DNA of 64,000 bases, from contig NZ_CP031727.1 in assembly GCF_008806955.1 (NCBI RefSeq), forward strand, positions 3,300,001 to 3,364,000, given 5' to 3'. This DNA is from Cellvibrio sp. KY-YJ-3 (GTDB taxonomy: Bacteria > Pseudomonadota > Gammaproteobacteria > Pseudomonadales > Cellvibrionaceae). A model generated the notes under the pieces. The model was not told where the DNA came from. It did not search any database and saw only the letters and a list, made by a program, of their open reading frames with translations. Position 1 is the stretch's first letter. The number at the start of each line of letters is the position of its first letter. A program made the translations under genes and the position numbers. Below are positions 1-9,091 of the stretch, piece after piece.

Positions 1-610
1 TATCCGGTGAAAACTCCGGGCCATAATGAAGATTATCGACAGCATCAAAACCAATACGCGATTTATAACAAGGATGATATGGATGTGCCCTGAGCAAACC
101 GCTTTCGATATCGTCATAGGGCATATTCCTCAGCAATCGAATAGCTTGATTATCGGCACCATATGTATATTGCTGATTGGCATAAAACAAAGCAGCCGTA
201 TCATTTGCGAGTGTATGATCTAGCTCTTGAATAAAGCGCTCCATAAACTCTGCAGCTATAGTAAAACTGGCTGCTATTTCACTGAGAAACTCACGCACGG
301 ATACAGCTTCACTAACCTGACCGGAGCATGTGCGCAATACTGGTTCAGCACTGAGCTCAACCCGCCCAAAGCTTGCCCTACGGTAGCCTTTGCAGCTATA
401 AATCACTGGCTGTCCATTTTTGGCAACACCCTGCACGCTGAACTCAATAAGGCTGGTTGATAGTTTTTTTTCTGCATACTTAATTGTGTCTTCGTACACC
501 AGCGCCTGTATTAATTGCTTAAACAAACGTCGCCTGCTCTGGATATATTCTTCTGTGTGAAAAAGATGGGCACTGCTTGCATCAATCAAGATTTTGGTTA
601 AAAAATTCAT
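1..610 (-). CDS. NIS siderophore synthetase, IucA/IucC family (partial, C-terminus outside window)
   Basis: The N-terminal ~203 residues of an NRPS-independent siderophore synthetase. Enzymes of this family adenylate a carboxylate such as citrate with ATP and condense it with an amine or alcohol in the cytoplasm. Seen: reading leftward from the ATG at 610-608 the protein is open to the window edge, and near the end it carries the HPYHPCYKSRIGF stretch, matching the HP-x-HP-x2-KxRxGF motif of the IucA/IucC N-terminal domain. The start overlaps the stop of the upstream synthetase by one base (TAATG), so the two are probably translationally coupled. Two synthetases plus the SbnA/SbnB pair upstream suggest a diaminopropionate-containing carboxylate siderophore, although which amide bond this enzyme makes cannot be told. 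The gene is cut by the window edge, not truncated in nature as far as can be seen. Confidence 0.85.
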   Translation of the reverse strand, partial: MNFLTKILIDASSAHLFHTEEYIQSRRRLFKQLIQALVYEDTIKYAEKKLSTSLIEFSVQGVAKNGQPVIYSCKGYRRASFGRVELSAEPVLRTCSGQVSEAVSVREFLSEIAASFTIAAEFMERFIQELDHTLANDTAALFYANQQYTYGADNQAIRLLRNMPYDDIESGLLRAHPYHPCYKSRIGFDAVDNLHYGPEFSPD

Positions 611-2493
611 TAATTACCTCTCTCTTCCACACAATGAAAAGGATTTGTCACACTTCCTGTTGCACTTGGCATCCCCATCATACGGGTTCGCTTAATCAAA
701 CAAGGCAATAAGATTTGTCGCGATGGCCACAAGTGACTATCTATAATCTCCTTGCGCAGAATGGCTTTTGACATAACCGGCAAATTCATTTCATTGAGAA
801 GGTTTTCAATCACAAACTTTAGTTGCCGCCAAAATTCAGCCATAGGTATGCCGTAGGCCTGTGACAAAGCATCTGCAATTGCGCGCAAATTCACTTGAAC
901 GCCCAAGGTTAAAAAATAACTGAGCAATTGCTGTGGTGATAAACAAATCAAGGAGTTCGGTGTTGACCAATCCATCTGGTAATCAAGCAGGGGAATTTGT
1001 TGTTGCTGCAACCACGGAGGAAAGATGCGTAAGGTATCGTGGTCACGTAAGGTTAATTGTTCCACGGCGATGGAATTAAATGTAACCAGAATATTTTGCC
1101 CGTGAACTTCAGGCATCACGCCATGACTAAAGCAATGGAATGAAAACTCACAAAACAATCTGGCAATTGCGGTAAATGTTTGCAGGGAAAATTCAGCTAT
1201 TGAATGGTCTGTAACATACTGATGATACAACCACTCAATGGCAGGCACCTTGCCTTTGGTTGCTACCGCAAGAGCCGACATGGGAATTAAAGTTTTACCA
1301 TCAGCTTCCGGGTAACTCCGCAACAGACAAGATAGGAATCCGGATCGGTTAGATAGCTCAGACGTATTCTCTGGTAAGAAAGCCAGCCATTGGCTTTCAT
1401 CACACAAATTTATTTTTCCCCTCTCCGGCATTCGCGCAATTATCGCCGCCAACATTTGCTGCGCTTGATAACCGTTAAATAAATAGCGGGACGGCAGGAT
1501 ACGCAATGCGCCCAAACACAATAGCGCCAAGGGCAATTTGGCGTGCACTGCCGTTTGGTGATTGGGAATTAGTGATCTACCGGATGCAGTGGGCAAGAAG
1601 CTTCCCAGGGATTCTGTCACCAATATTATCTGACCATCATTAATTTCGGGATCAAACTCCTTTTTTAAATGCATTTTAAAATGCCAGGGGTGAACCGGAA
1701 TAAGCGTATATTGTGTACAGTCCAGAGCAATGTTTCTGCATGTATTAGATAAAGCGTTTTGTTCTGTTTCGTTAAGCAACTGCTCTGCAATTACCATTCC
1801 TTGGAGTTGGGCATTACCTACAAGATAATTATTGTTCACTGCAACCCAGGTTAAACCAAACCCTTCACTGGTTTCCGTAGAGTATTGCCGGAAATTCTCT
1901 GCACTCCACCCCTTTTTTGACTTTGCCAAGGGATGGAATGGGCGATCACGCAGAGCCGATAACTGTTCCCAATGATGCAAGGCAACATGGTGCTGCCAGC
2001 AATTTTCAATGATGATGTCGAGATATTCTGACGACCATGTCGATTGCGCCTGAGCTAAGGCCAAATTTTGCATGAAATCATCCAGCCCACTCAGGTCCGG
2101 CAAGGAATCTTCCGTGGCGTATTGCACCAGACATTTCATCAAGGCCAGTGCGTCATTAATTCCGGTTATTGTGCGCGCACCCTGCGCACAAAAAATAATT
2201 GGCCCCCGGCTTAAACGGCAGACTTGAACATCAACCTCTGTGGTTACACGTGCGACAAGGCATGCCCCGCTTTGCAGTTCATACGAATAATAATGCTCAT
2301 TCTCCTGCAGCAAAAAATCAGGTAGCTCTATCGAAAAATTGAGCGTTCGGCTGATTGTGAAGCGTTCCTGCAGAGCAAAAATATTTTCCATTACCAAACC
2401 GTCAAAAAGCTCCTTTAGCTTCGCTTCTGCAACGAAACTTTCTTTGCGATTTTCAACCGGATTTTCCATATGAATATTCATTGTCATTTCCAT
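610..2493 (-). CDS. NIS siderophore synthetase, IucA/IucC family
   Basis: Full-length synthetase of 627 aa, normal for the family (about 580-650). Seen: RPFHPLAKSKKGW at about 184-196 (HP-x-K substrate/ATP loop), PVHPWH at 266-271, the PTASGRSL segment at 301-308 that binds ATP phosphates in IucA/AcsD-type enzymes, and a PEVHGQN motif in the C-terminal FhuF-like half. It condenses an amine with a carboxylate in the cytoplasm. The start is six bases after the sbnA-like stop, with several nearby in-frame ATGs (2493, 2487, 2481) and no clear Shine-Dalgarno to choose between them. It is fourth in the sbnB-MFS-sbnA-NIS-NIS operon and should be iron-repressed through the Fur box ahead of sbnB. Closest functional analogues by context are SbnC/E/F of staphyloferrin B; the exact type (A, B or C) is not assigned. 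Confidence 0.9.
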   Translation of the reverse strand: MEMTMNIHMENPVENRKESFVAEAKLKELFDGLVMENIFALQERFTISRTLNFSIELPDFLLQENEHYYSYELQSGACLVARVTTEVDVQVCRLSRGPIIFCAQGARTITGINDALALMKCLVQYATEDSLPDLSGLDDFMQNLALAQAQSTWSSEYLDIIIENCWQHHVALHHWEQLSALRDRPFHPLAKSKKGWSAENFRQYSTETSEGFGLTWVAVNNNYLVGNAQLQGMVIAEQLLNETEQNALSNTCRNIALDCTQYTLIPVHPWHFKMHLKKEFDPEINDGQIILVTESLGSFLPTASGRSLIPNHQTAVHAKLPLALLCLGALRILPSRYLFNGYQAQQMLAAIIARMPERGKINLCDESQWLAFLPENTSELSNRSGFLSCLLRSYPEADGKTLIPMSALAVATKGKVPAIEWLYHQYVTDHSIAEFSLQTFTAIARLFCEFSFHCFSHGVMPEVHGQNILVTFNSIAVEQLTLRDHDTLRIFPPWLQQQQIPLLDYQMDWSTPNSLICLSPQQLLSYFLTLGVQVNLRAIADALSQAYGIPMAEFWRQLKFVIENLLNEMNLPVMSKAILRKEIIDSHLWPSRQILLPCLIKRTRMMGMPSATGSVTNPFHCVEERGN

Positions 2494-2498
2494 CTCAT

Positions 2499-3530
2499 TT
2501 AAACTGCCAAGGATACATCGTACTCAGGAGTACAAACTGCAGGCGTTTTTTTGCGGATAAACTGGGGAATAAACTGCGCATCACCCTGTTGCAGAGTTGC
2601 TCGCCACTCTGCGTTATAAACCAGATCCATATAGCGATCACCGCGATCAGGAAAAAGAGTAGCAATACAACTGTCTTTAGGAATATGAGGAATTAATTTC
2701 TTGATTGCAGCCACCACAGAACCTGATGAACCACCGGCAAAAATACCTTCATCCTTAACCAAATCCAGGCAACTTTCACATGACTCCAAATCACTGGCAT
2801 AAATCACATCATCAATTTCTTCTTTAGCCAGCAATTCAGGCACACGACTCGCACCAATACCCGGTAAAAACCGTTTACCAGGCTTATTACCAAACAACAT
2901 TGAACCCAGTGCATCCACACCAATCACTTTTAATTCCGGATAGGCTTCACGCAATCGCCGTGCAATTCCCAATATGGTGCCGGACGTGCTGACCCCCATT
3001 ACCAAGTAATCCGGGCGCTCAGGCAATTGCTTTAGCAATTCTTCGCCTTCACCGTGGTAATGGCTTTGCCAGTTACGTACATTCGCGTACTGATTGATCC
3101 ACACACCGTTTTGCTTTTCTTGTAATAGTGATTTAACACGGGCAATCCGCGTTTCCAGATATCCACCACAAGCATCACGCTCAGTCACCATTTCAATATG
3201 CGCCCCATAGAGCTTCATAATTTCCAAATTGGTTTTGGAAATATTAGGGTCAACCACACAAGTGAGTTGTAAGTCGTGCACACGAGACATCATCGCCAAT
3301 GCCACACCCAAATTCCCCGAGGTGCTTTCAATTAAGTGCGCCCCCTTGGGAATACTGCCGTCACGCAAACCTTGCTCAATAATAAATTTGGCTGGCCGAT
3401 CCTTTACGCTGCCGCCGGGATTTAACAATTCCAGCTTGGCGTAAACACGGACATCCTGGTTACCGAAAATGCGACTCAATCGGACTATAGGGGTATTTCC
3501 GATGCAATTAGCGATGGACAATGAGTTCAT
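2499..3530 (-). CDS. sbnA: SbnA-like 2,3-diaminopropionate biosynthesis enzyme (PLP-dependent)
   Basis: Fold-type II PLP enzyme of the cysteine synthase family, 343 aa. SbnA joins O-phospho-L-serine and L-glutamate into N-(1-amino-1-carboxyl-2-ethyl)-glutamate, which SbnB then oxidises to release L-2,3-diaminopropionate. Seen: the PLP lysine in GGSVKDRPA (K43), the substrate loop ESTSGNLG, and the phosphate-binding glycine loop VSTSGT further on. The gene lies beside an sbnB-like gene, an MFS exporter and two NIS synthetases, which points to SbnA rather than plain CysK/CysM. The ATG at 3530 is preceded by a 15-bp tandem repeat block (3545-3604) separating it from the exporter gene. Cysteine synthase is the alternative; context makes it unlikely. 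Confidence 0.88.
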   Translation of the reverse strand: MNSLSIANCIGNTPIVRLSRIFGNQDVRVYAKLELLNPGGSVKDRPAKFIIEQGLRDGSIPKGAHLIESTSGNLGVALAMMSRVHDLQLTCVVDPNISKTNLEIMKLYGAHIEMVTERDACGGYLETRIARVKSLLQEKQNGVWINQYANVRNWQSHYHGEGEELLKQLPERPDYLVMGVSTSGTILGIARRLREAYPELKVIGVDALGSMLFGNKPGKRFLPGIGASRVPELLAKEEIDDVIYASDLESCESCLDLVKDEGIFAGGSSGSVVAAIKKLIPHIPKDSCIATLFPDRGDRYMDLVYNAEWRATLQQGDAQFIPQFIRKKTPAVCTPEYDVSLAV

Positions 3531-3544
3531 TATTTTATCTCCCT

Positions 3545-3604
3545 GGTTCGTGGGTTATTGGTTCGTAGGTTATTGGTTTGTGGGTTATTGGCTCGTGGAT
3601 TAAT
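3545..3604. repeat. 15-bp minisatellite, four tandem units, inside the siderophore operon
   Basis: Four head-to-tail 15-base units start at 3545, 3560, 3575 and 3590. The first reads GGTTCGTGGGTTATT, units 2 and 3 each differ from it by one base, and unit 4 by more. The block sits in the 169-base gap between the MFS exporter stop and the sbnA-like start, immediately upstream of the sbnA leader. Such arrays can change copy number by slippage, which here would change leader length within the operon mRNA. A regulatory effect is inference only. Confidence 0.9.
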
Positions 3605-3699
3605 TGTTACTGGTGATTACAAACAGCATGAAACCGTAACCCTATGATTGGCTCTGCGTTATGGAGAACCTATTGCACAATGACTTAATTCGCAGCTGA

Positions 3700-4944
3700 T
3701 TAGTTTTTTTCTTGTAAGGTCAACTGTGTCGCCCCGGAAAGTAATGTGCTTTTTGTTTGCTTCTCAGTCACACAGAAAGCAACAAACGCAGAAAGTAAAA
3801 ATAAACCTGAAACCCAGTACAAAATATAAGTCACTGATACCCAGGGAATTAGTATTGCCACTAATAGCGGGCCAACAATTTGCCCAGCCAGCAAATACTG
3901 TTTTGCAAGCCCAACGCCCGCCCCCGGCAAGGCATTATTTTTATCGAGTGTCAGCGCATAAAATATGGTTTGTGCGAGCGCGGAAAAACATGCACCTTGA
4001 AAAAAACGTAATGCAACAATTAACCAAAGGTCGTGGATAAATGGCAGTACACCGATTGAGATTGCACAACCTAAAGCGGCCAGAAAAAAATTGCGCCGTG
4101 GCGAGTAGCGATCATTGGCCCTACCCCACCAGGGACCAAAAAGCATGGTGGCCGCCCAAGCCCCCGCATGGATCACTCCCGCCGATGTTGCCAAGGGCAA
4201 ACCCTGCACTCGACCTTCCAGAAAAAGCACAAATACATTAACCAATGCAAAAGCCGCTGCTTGCGATAAACAGGCAGCAATTGCCCAATATTTCAAGGCG
4301 GTATTTTTTTGTACGATTTGACCGCTGTTATTGTCGGTCAACAATTGAGAAGCACCGGATACTGGGGGTTGTTTTATTTTTATCGGCTCTTCCAGTAGCC
4401 AAGGCGCTACGATTGCAGCCATGCCAGCAAAGCTAGCGATTAGAACTAAAAATAAAGGCAGCGACCAAAAATCCATCATGGCACCACCAATTGCCGGCCC
4501 GGCCAAAGAGCCTAGTGCTGCAGCACTTTGCAATAAGCCCAGCGATTGCCCCCGCTGTGACGCCAAGCTTGCCGCACAGGAAAATGCCGTTAGCGTTAAG
4601 CTCAAACCCGCCGCGCCTAACAATAAACGCCCCATTAAAAAACCGATCATGGACTCACTCAGCGCCATTAAAAACATACTCACTGAAAACCCCGCCAGAG
4701 CCATAACCACCATAAAGCGATAGCCATACCTATCGCAGGCTGCGCCCATTTTTTTTGAAAATAATATTCCGGTAATGGCTGGCGCTGCGAGTGCAACACT
4801 GGACCAATAAGGTTCGTAACCTTTACCTATGGTTTCCAAATATAAGGGCATAATCGGTACCATCGCCATAAGCCCCAATGTCGCTAGACATTGACAACTA
4901 CAAATGAAGAAAAAATGGCGATGGTAATCCGACCAGAAGCGCAT
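3700..4944 (-). CDS. MFS transporter, probable siderophore exporter (SbnD-like)
   Basis: Major facilitator protein of 414 aa with about 12 hydrophobic segments. Seen: the N-terminal half carries a loop with KKMGAACDRYGYR, resembling the MFS motif A between TM2 and TM3, and a second such loop (GRANDRYSPRR) occurs in the C-terminal half, as expected for the duplicated fold. It lies ten bases after the sbnB-like gene and upstream of sbnA, the place of the exporter in NIS siderophore operons. Predicted to use the proton gradient to export the finished siderophore across the inner membrane. The substrate is inferred from context; sequence alone supports only MFS drug/siderophore efflux family. Confidence 0.85.
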   Translation of the reverse strand: MRFWSDYHRHFFFICSCQCLATLGLMAMVPIMPLYLETIGKGYEPYWSSVALAAPAITGILFSKKMGAACDRYGYRFMVVMALAGFSVSMFLMALSESMIGFLMGRLLLGAAGLSLTLTAFSCAASLASQRGQSLGLLQSAAALGSLAGPAIGGAMMDFWSLPLFLVLIASFAGMAAIVAPWLLEEPIKIKQPPVSGASQLLTDNNSGQIVQKNTALKYWAIAACLSQAAAFALVNVFVLFLEGRVQGLPLATSAGVIHAGAWAATMLFGPWWGRANDRYSPRRNFFLAALGCAISIGVLPFIHDLWLIVALRFFQGACFSALAQTIFYALTLDKNNALPGAGVGLAKQYLLAGQIVGPLLVAILIPWVSVTYILYWVSGLFLLSAFVAFCVTEKQTKSTLLSGATQLTLQEKN

Positions 4945-4954
4945 AATTAAATCC

Positions 4955-6007
4955 TTAGAATAACGACAAAGCAGTGCCGGCTGATTGACTTCTTGCTAAT
5001 TCGTAAAAATGGCGCGCACACGCAATATCATCTACTGCCATACCCATTGCATTTAATAAAATAATTTCTTCATTATTTTCACGCCCCACTTTTCTATTGG
5101 TGACTAACTCCCCCAACTCAGCGTGTAATTGCTCTTTGGAAAAACGCCCTTCAAGCACTAACTGGTTAATAATTTTCTTTTCGCGATTACACTGCTCCCA
5201 ATCGTCAACCACAACTTTATCGGCGCGCTCATAAACCTCTTTATGAACATCCATAATGGATACATTACTGATGAATGCCCCTGGCTTTATCCAGTCGTAT
5301 TCAATGTATGGAGAATCGGTCACCGTACAGGTTACAACCACATCGCCTTGCTTTACGGCGTGTTTGGCGGAATCCATTGCATGGAAATGAATGTGCGGAT
5401 AATTTTCACCAAACTGACGGGTAAAAATTTCAGCGGCATGAGGGTTAATATCAAATAGATAAATATTTTCGATAGCAGGAAATTGTTCGATCAGCGTAAC
5501 AATCTGCATTTTAGCTATGGGGCCGCAACCAACACAGGCCACGGATTTGAATCCGGTTTTTGCCAGATACCTGGCTGCGATTGCAGTGACCGCCGCGGTG
5601 CGCATACCGCTTATCAAACTCCCTTCTAAAATCGCGATGGGATAATTTGTATTTACATCATTAAGAATGATGACAGCACTTGCACGGGGCAATCCAAATT
5701 TACGGCCATTTGCCTCCCGGCTACCCACCCATTTAATTCCCGCCGCCGGCGTATTGCCGCCAAGATAGCAAGGCATAGCAATAATGCGATCTGCAATATG
5801 ATTTGCCTCAGGCCAACGCAAATAAGGTTTAATCGGCTGAACCACCTGCCCTTCAGCGTGCTGAATTAAACCCTGGGTAACGGCAGTAATGTAATGATGG
5901 CTGGATGCTGCCCCCAGCCCCACCAAATCACTTTGACTTAAATACAAAAGCGGTTCAGGTGAAATTGAAGAAGCGGAAAGTAACAAGGCATTATTTTGAG
6001 CGGACAT
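4955..6007 (-). CDS. sbnB: SbnB-like 2,3-diaminopropionate biosynthesis dehydrogenase
   Basis: Member of the ornithine cyclodeaminase / mu-crystallin family, 350 aa, the usual SbnB length. SbnB oxidises the SbnA product with NAD+ and hydrolyses it to L-2,3-diaminopropionate and 2-oxoglutarate. Seen: an N-terminal substrate domain with GIKWVGS (K92) and SGMRTAA at 133-139, then a Rossmann domain beginning VACVGCGPIA at about 157-165. It is the first gene of the siderophore operon; a Fur-box match 37-51 bases upstream of its start implies iron repression. Pairing with an sbnA-like gene distinguishes it from true ornithine cyclodeaminase or alanine dehydrogenase members of the family. Confidence 0.88.
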   Translation of the reverse strand: MSAQNNALLLSASSISPEPLLYLSQSDLVGLGAASSHHYITAVTQGLIQHAEGQVVQPIKPYLRWPEANHIADRIIAMPCYLGGNTPAAGIKWVGSREANGRKFGLPRASAVIILNDVNTNYPIAILEGSLISGMRTAAVTAIAARYLAKTGFKSVACVGCGPIAKMQIVTLIEQFPAIENIYLFDINPHAAEIFTRQFGENYPHIHFHAMDSAKHAVKQGDVVVTCTVTDSPYIEYDWIKPGAFISNVSIMDVHKEVYERADKVVVDDWEQCNREKKIINQLVLEGRFSKEQLHAELGELVTNRKVGRENNEEIILLNAMGMAVDDIACARHFYELARSQSAGTALSLF

Positions 6008-6043
6008 TGTTTGTCATCCTTTGGGATATTCACTTTAAACAAA

Positions 6044-6058
6044 TGATAAGTATTTTCA
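6044..6058 (-). promoter_or_regulatory. Fur box upstream of the sbnB operon
   Basis: On the minus strand the 15-mer TGAAAATACTTATCA matches the Fur 7-1-7 consensus TGATAATnATTATCA at 12 of the 14 fixed positions. It sits 37-51 bases ahead of the sbnB-like ATG, where it would cover the promoter. Iron-loaded Fur is expected to repress the siderophore biosynthesis operon here. Confidence 0.75.
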
Positions 6059-6261
6059 TTTGAGAATCTATACCCAACAAAATAATATATCAATGTGTTT
6101 TTGCGATTGAAGTGAATTTTGTCGCCCAAAAACAGATTAAAAACAAAAAAATATTTTTAATAAATAAAAATTAAATTAATTTAAACCAGCACAAGATTAA
6201 TCACCGCTTCTACAACACATAGAGCGACACCGCTAATTTAATTTATGGATTTTTTAGGGCT

Positions 6262-6313
6262 TCACATTCGTGAGCATAGGAAATAAGAACTCACATTCGC
6301 GAGTGTAAGGAAA
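6262..6313. repeat. Imperfect direct repeat of about 22 bp in the sbnB-receptor intergenic region
   Basis: TCACATTCGTGAGCATAGGAAA at 6262 and TCACATTCGCGAGTGTAAGGAAA at 6291 are near copies offset by 29 bases. The second contains the small palindrome TCACATTCGCGAGTGT(A). The surrounding gap 6008-6513 also holds the Fur box at its sbnB side and the receptor's terminator-like hairpin at the other. The remaining sequence is AT-rich, with no gene seen. Copies about three helical turns apart could be a regulator site; no factor is recognised. Confidence 0.7.
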
Positions 6314-6470
6314 AGTGTATTTATGGCGCTTCGTGAAATGAAAGTAACTTACTTATTATTTTTATCATTACATAAAAAATATAAACGGCTTAACGAATTG
6401 AAGGTTTCAATTCGTTGCGTTTACTGCAGAAACATTTTCAGCTTGTATTGACGATAAGTTTGTTTTATTG

Positions 6471-6500
6471 AAAGGCGTAGCCAATTAAGGCTGCGCCTTT
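6471..6500 (-). terminator. Hairpin after the FecA-type receptor gene
   Basis: AAAGGCGTAGCC (6471-6482) pairs with GGCTGCGCCTTT (6489-6500), a 12-base stem with one weak pair and a six-base loop, beginning 14 bases past the receptor stop. The run of U after the stem on the minus strand is short, so termination may be only partial. Confidence 0.6.
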
Positions 6501-6513
6501 CTTGTAAAATCCA

Positions 6514-8994
6514 TTACCAGTTATGGGTAAAGCTTAGCTTCAACACCGTTCCACTTGCAGGCAAATGACTGGTATTGCTATCGCTACGCAAAAGTTGGCT
6601 GTAGAGAGGATAGTAATAGTGGTTAAGAAGGTTTTCCACACCCATCGCAACACTGCTTTCGTCATCGATTTTCCAGCGGGAAATTAAATCGACTGTGGCA
6701 TAGCCATTCGTATCCCTGCGGCTGAAACTTGCAACGCCGTTAAGTCGGTAATCTTTTCCTTGAAATGCCGTTGTTTGGAGTTTATGGCTCCAATTTTCTG
6801 AAGGCCGATACTCGACATAAGCAGTAAACTTTAACGGCGGAATACGGTTGCCTGGCATGTCCTGATACTGGCTGGAATTTTGTGGCAATTCCTCACCTTT
6901 CATCCAGGTAATAGTTGAACCAACACTCCAGCGCTCGTCATCGGTAAAATAATCAATGCCGCCCTCAACACCAAAGATTCGCTCTTTGGTGCGGATCAGC
7001 CGAAGACCATTATTAAAACTTTGCACGCCGCCTAAATCTGATCGGGACTCAAATACACTCAAGGTTGCCAGCGAATTATCCCAGCGCCCCCGCCAACCCA
7101 ATTCGGTAGTATCCGTTTTTACCGCCTGCAAATTTGAACTATTGATATTAAATGCAGGTGTTGCATTGCGAACCTGCAAACCAATATCTGGCAATTGAAA
7201 ACCCTGGCTAAACGACGCATAAATTTCATGCGCCTTGGTCAAAGAAAACACCGTGCCGGCATTATATGTCCATGCATCGTAATCGACTGAGCCGCCCGCA
7301 ACCGTTCCGGGATTGGCTAATTTGGATTGTGATAAGGGGATGAAGTCGTCGAAGCTTGCCTTGGCACGGTCGTATCTTGTTCCTGCTTCGATTGACCAGC
7401 GCTTATTAACGCGATGCTCCAATTGTGCAAACGCACCTGATGCATCTGTTGTCACTTCCGGCATATAAATAAGTTTGCCTGTTTTTTTGAAAACCAAGCC
7501 GCCACTTGCGTCGTAAATCACCGGATCAAAAATATCCAACGGCATATCAGTGACTTCATTGTGAAAATCGCCACCCCACACCAGTTGGGTAGTTTTGCTC
7601 TCACCAAACGGTGATTTGATCGTCAAACGCCCGCCATAGACTTCAGAGTTTTGCATTGACTGATCAACATTACCGCCGCGCACAGCAACTCTGCGTGCAT
7701 CAAATGGCGCAAAGCGGGTGAAAAAATCCCGATAATAAAGTTGTGCCGCAAGCGTATTACCCGCGATATTGCGGTGTTCGTAATCGACACCAAAAAGTGT
7801 ATTCTGGACGCGATTTTGCTCTTTCAGATCAAGCCCTTTTATCGAGCGAGCGGGAACACTATTTGGTGGCAGTGAAGCAACAGATGGATCAGTGGCATAG
7901 TCAGTATCTTGTTGCACATCGTAATAACTGGCCGACAATTGCAAACGCTGATCTGCATTTATTTTAAAACCGAGTTTTGTCGCGGCACTGTAAATATTTG
8001 AATCAAACATATCGCCCTGGCTTGGCTCGGGTGCAATGCGATTTCCTTTTGCATCAAATGATCCACCCACATGACGGGCACCAAGGCTCAGGGTGTAATC
8101 CACCGCTTCACTTGCTGCTGAAATGTAATGCTGGACTTCACCACCCAATCCGGAAGTGCCAATTTTTGATAAAGGTACAACACCGGTAATTGTTGTTCGC
8201 GCCTGGGTTTCGCCTTCGGGTTTACGCGTGCGAATTGAAATAATCCCACCCGCCGCTCCACTGCCATAAATGGCGCTACTACCACGCAACACTTCTATTT
8301 GCTCCACATCGGCAAGGTTGATGTTGGCCAGGTTGCGTGAAGAACCGCGGTTAGTATTCAGCGGCACGCCATCCACTAGCACCAATGTCTCCCTGCCTCG
8401 CAATGTCTGCCCATACTCGGTGATGGTGTGGGTCGAATCGCCCATTCCTGCGATTGCTTTTCCAAGCAAGGTGGCAAGACTGTCCGAACCTTGACGTAAA
8501 GTGTCCAGCTCTTCCTTTTCAATAAGCGTCACTGAGCGGGATGGTTCTACAACATTACTGTCGGTACGCGCGGTAACTATTACCGGAGGCAGGGCTTTCA
8601 CTGCTGGCAGCGCAGGTTTAGTTTCAATGGTGTAATTGCCTTCCTCCAGTTTAACAACGCGCAAATTGGTCTCACTCAATAAGTGCGAGAACCCCTCCTC
8701 TACTGAAAATGCGCCCACCAACCCAGCGCTGTTCAAGCCCTGCAAATGATCGCTATTGAGACTTAAATTAACGCCAGACTGACCGGCAAATGCCAGCAAA
8801 GCGGATTCCAATGACCCCGCGTCAATGCGATAGGTTTTTACTTCCTGAGCAGAAATATTTTCTTGTGCCCATGCGCTGGGAACCATGGTGACATTGGCGA
8901 TAGCCAAGCCAGTACAAATAACCAGGGCGGTATGGATCGCTGTATTGCGCGGAGTTAATCGGCGAGCAGGAAAAAGGGTACGGTATTCAAACAT
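6514..8994 (-). CDS. TonB-dependent siderophore receptor with FecA-type signalling domain
   Basis: Outer-membrane receptor of 826 aa for a ferric siderophore. Seen: signal peptide ending near SAWAQ (about residue 44), a secretin/TonB short N-terminal (STN) domain at about 55-125 (from YRIDAGSLESALLAFAGQSG), a plug domain starting about 145 with a ValLeuValAspGlyVal stretch near 205-211, then a 22-strand barrel ending in an aromatic residue (final TrpHisAsn region reads FTHNW). The STN domain is the hallmark of receptors that signal through FecR to an ECF sigma factor, and fecR and fecI lie directly upstream on the same strand. It probably imports the siderophore made by the downstream operon, but could take up another organism's siderophore. 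Confidence 0.93.
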   Translation of the reverse strand: MFEYRTLFPARRLTPRNTAIHTALVICTGLAIANVTMVPSAWAQENISAQEVKTYRIDAGSLESALLAFAGQSGVNLSLNSDHLQGLNSAGLVGAFSVEEGFSHLLSETNLRVVKLEEGNYTIETKPALPAVKALPPVIVTARTDSNVVEPSRSVTLIEKEELDTLRQGSDSLATLLGKAIAGMGDSTHTITEYGQTLRGRETLVLVDGVPLNTNRGSSRNLANINLADVEQIEVLRGSSAIYGSGAAGGIISIRTRKPEGETQARTTITGVVPLSKIGTSGLGGEVQHYISAASEAVDYTLSLGARHVGGSFDAKGNRIAPEPSQGDMFDSNIYSAATKLGFKINADQRLQLSASYYDVQQDTDYATDPSVASLPPNSVPARSIKGLDLKEQNRVQNTLFGVDYEHRNIAGNTLAAQLYYRDFFTRFAPFDARRVAVRGGNVDQSMQNSEVYGGRLTIKSPFGESKTTQLVWGGDFHNEVTDMPLDIFDPVIYDASGGLVFKKTGKLIYMPEVTTDASGAFAQLEHRVNKRWSIEAGTRYDRAKASFDDFIPLSQSKLANPGTVAGGSVDYDAWTYNAGTVFSLTKAHEIYASFSQGFQLPDIGLQVRNATPAFNINSSNLQAVKTDTTELGWRGRWDNSLATLSVFESRSDLGGVQSFNNGLRLIRTKERIFGVEGGIDYFTDDERWSVGSTITWMKGEELPQNSSQYQDMPGNRIPPLKFTAYVEYRPSENWSHKLQTTAFQGKDYRLNGVASFSRRDTNGYATVDLISRWKIDDESSVAMGVENLLNHYYYPLYSQLLRSDSNTSHLPASGTVLKLSFTHNW

Positions 8995-9091
8995 CGGTTA
9001 TATCCAAGTCAAAAGTCAGTGAACGAAGTTTTCAAAAGACATGACAGGCGAAACGCAAAAACCGGACACCCAAAATGGAATTTTTTAAAAT

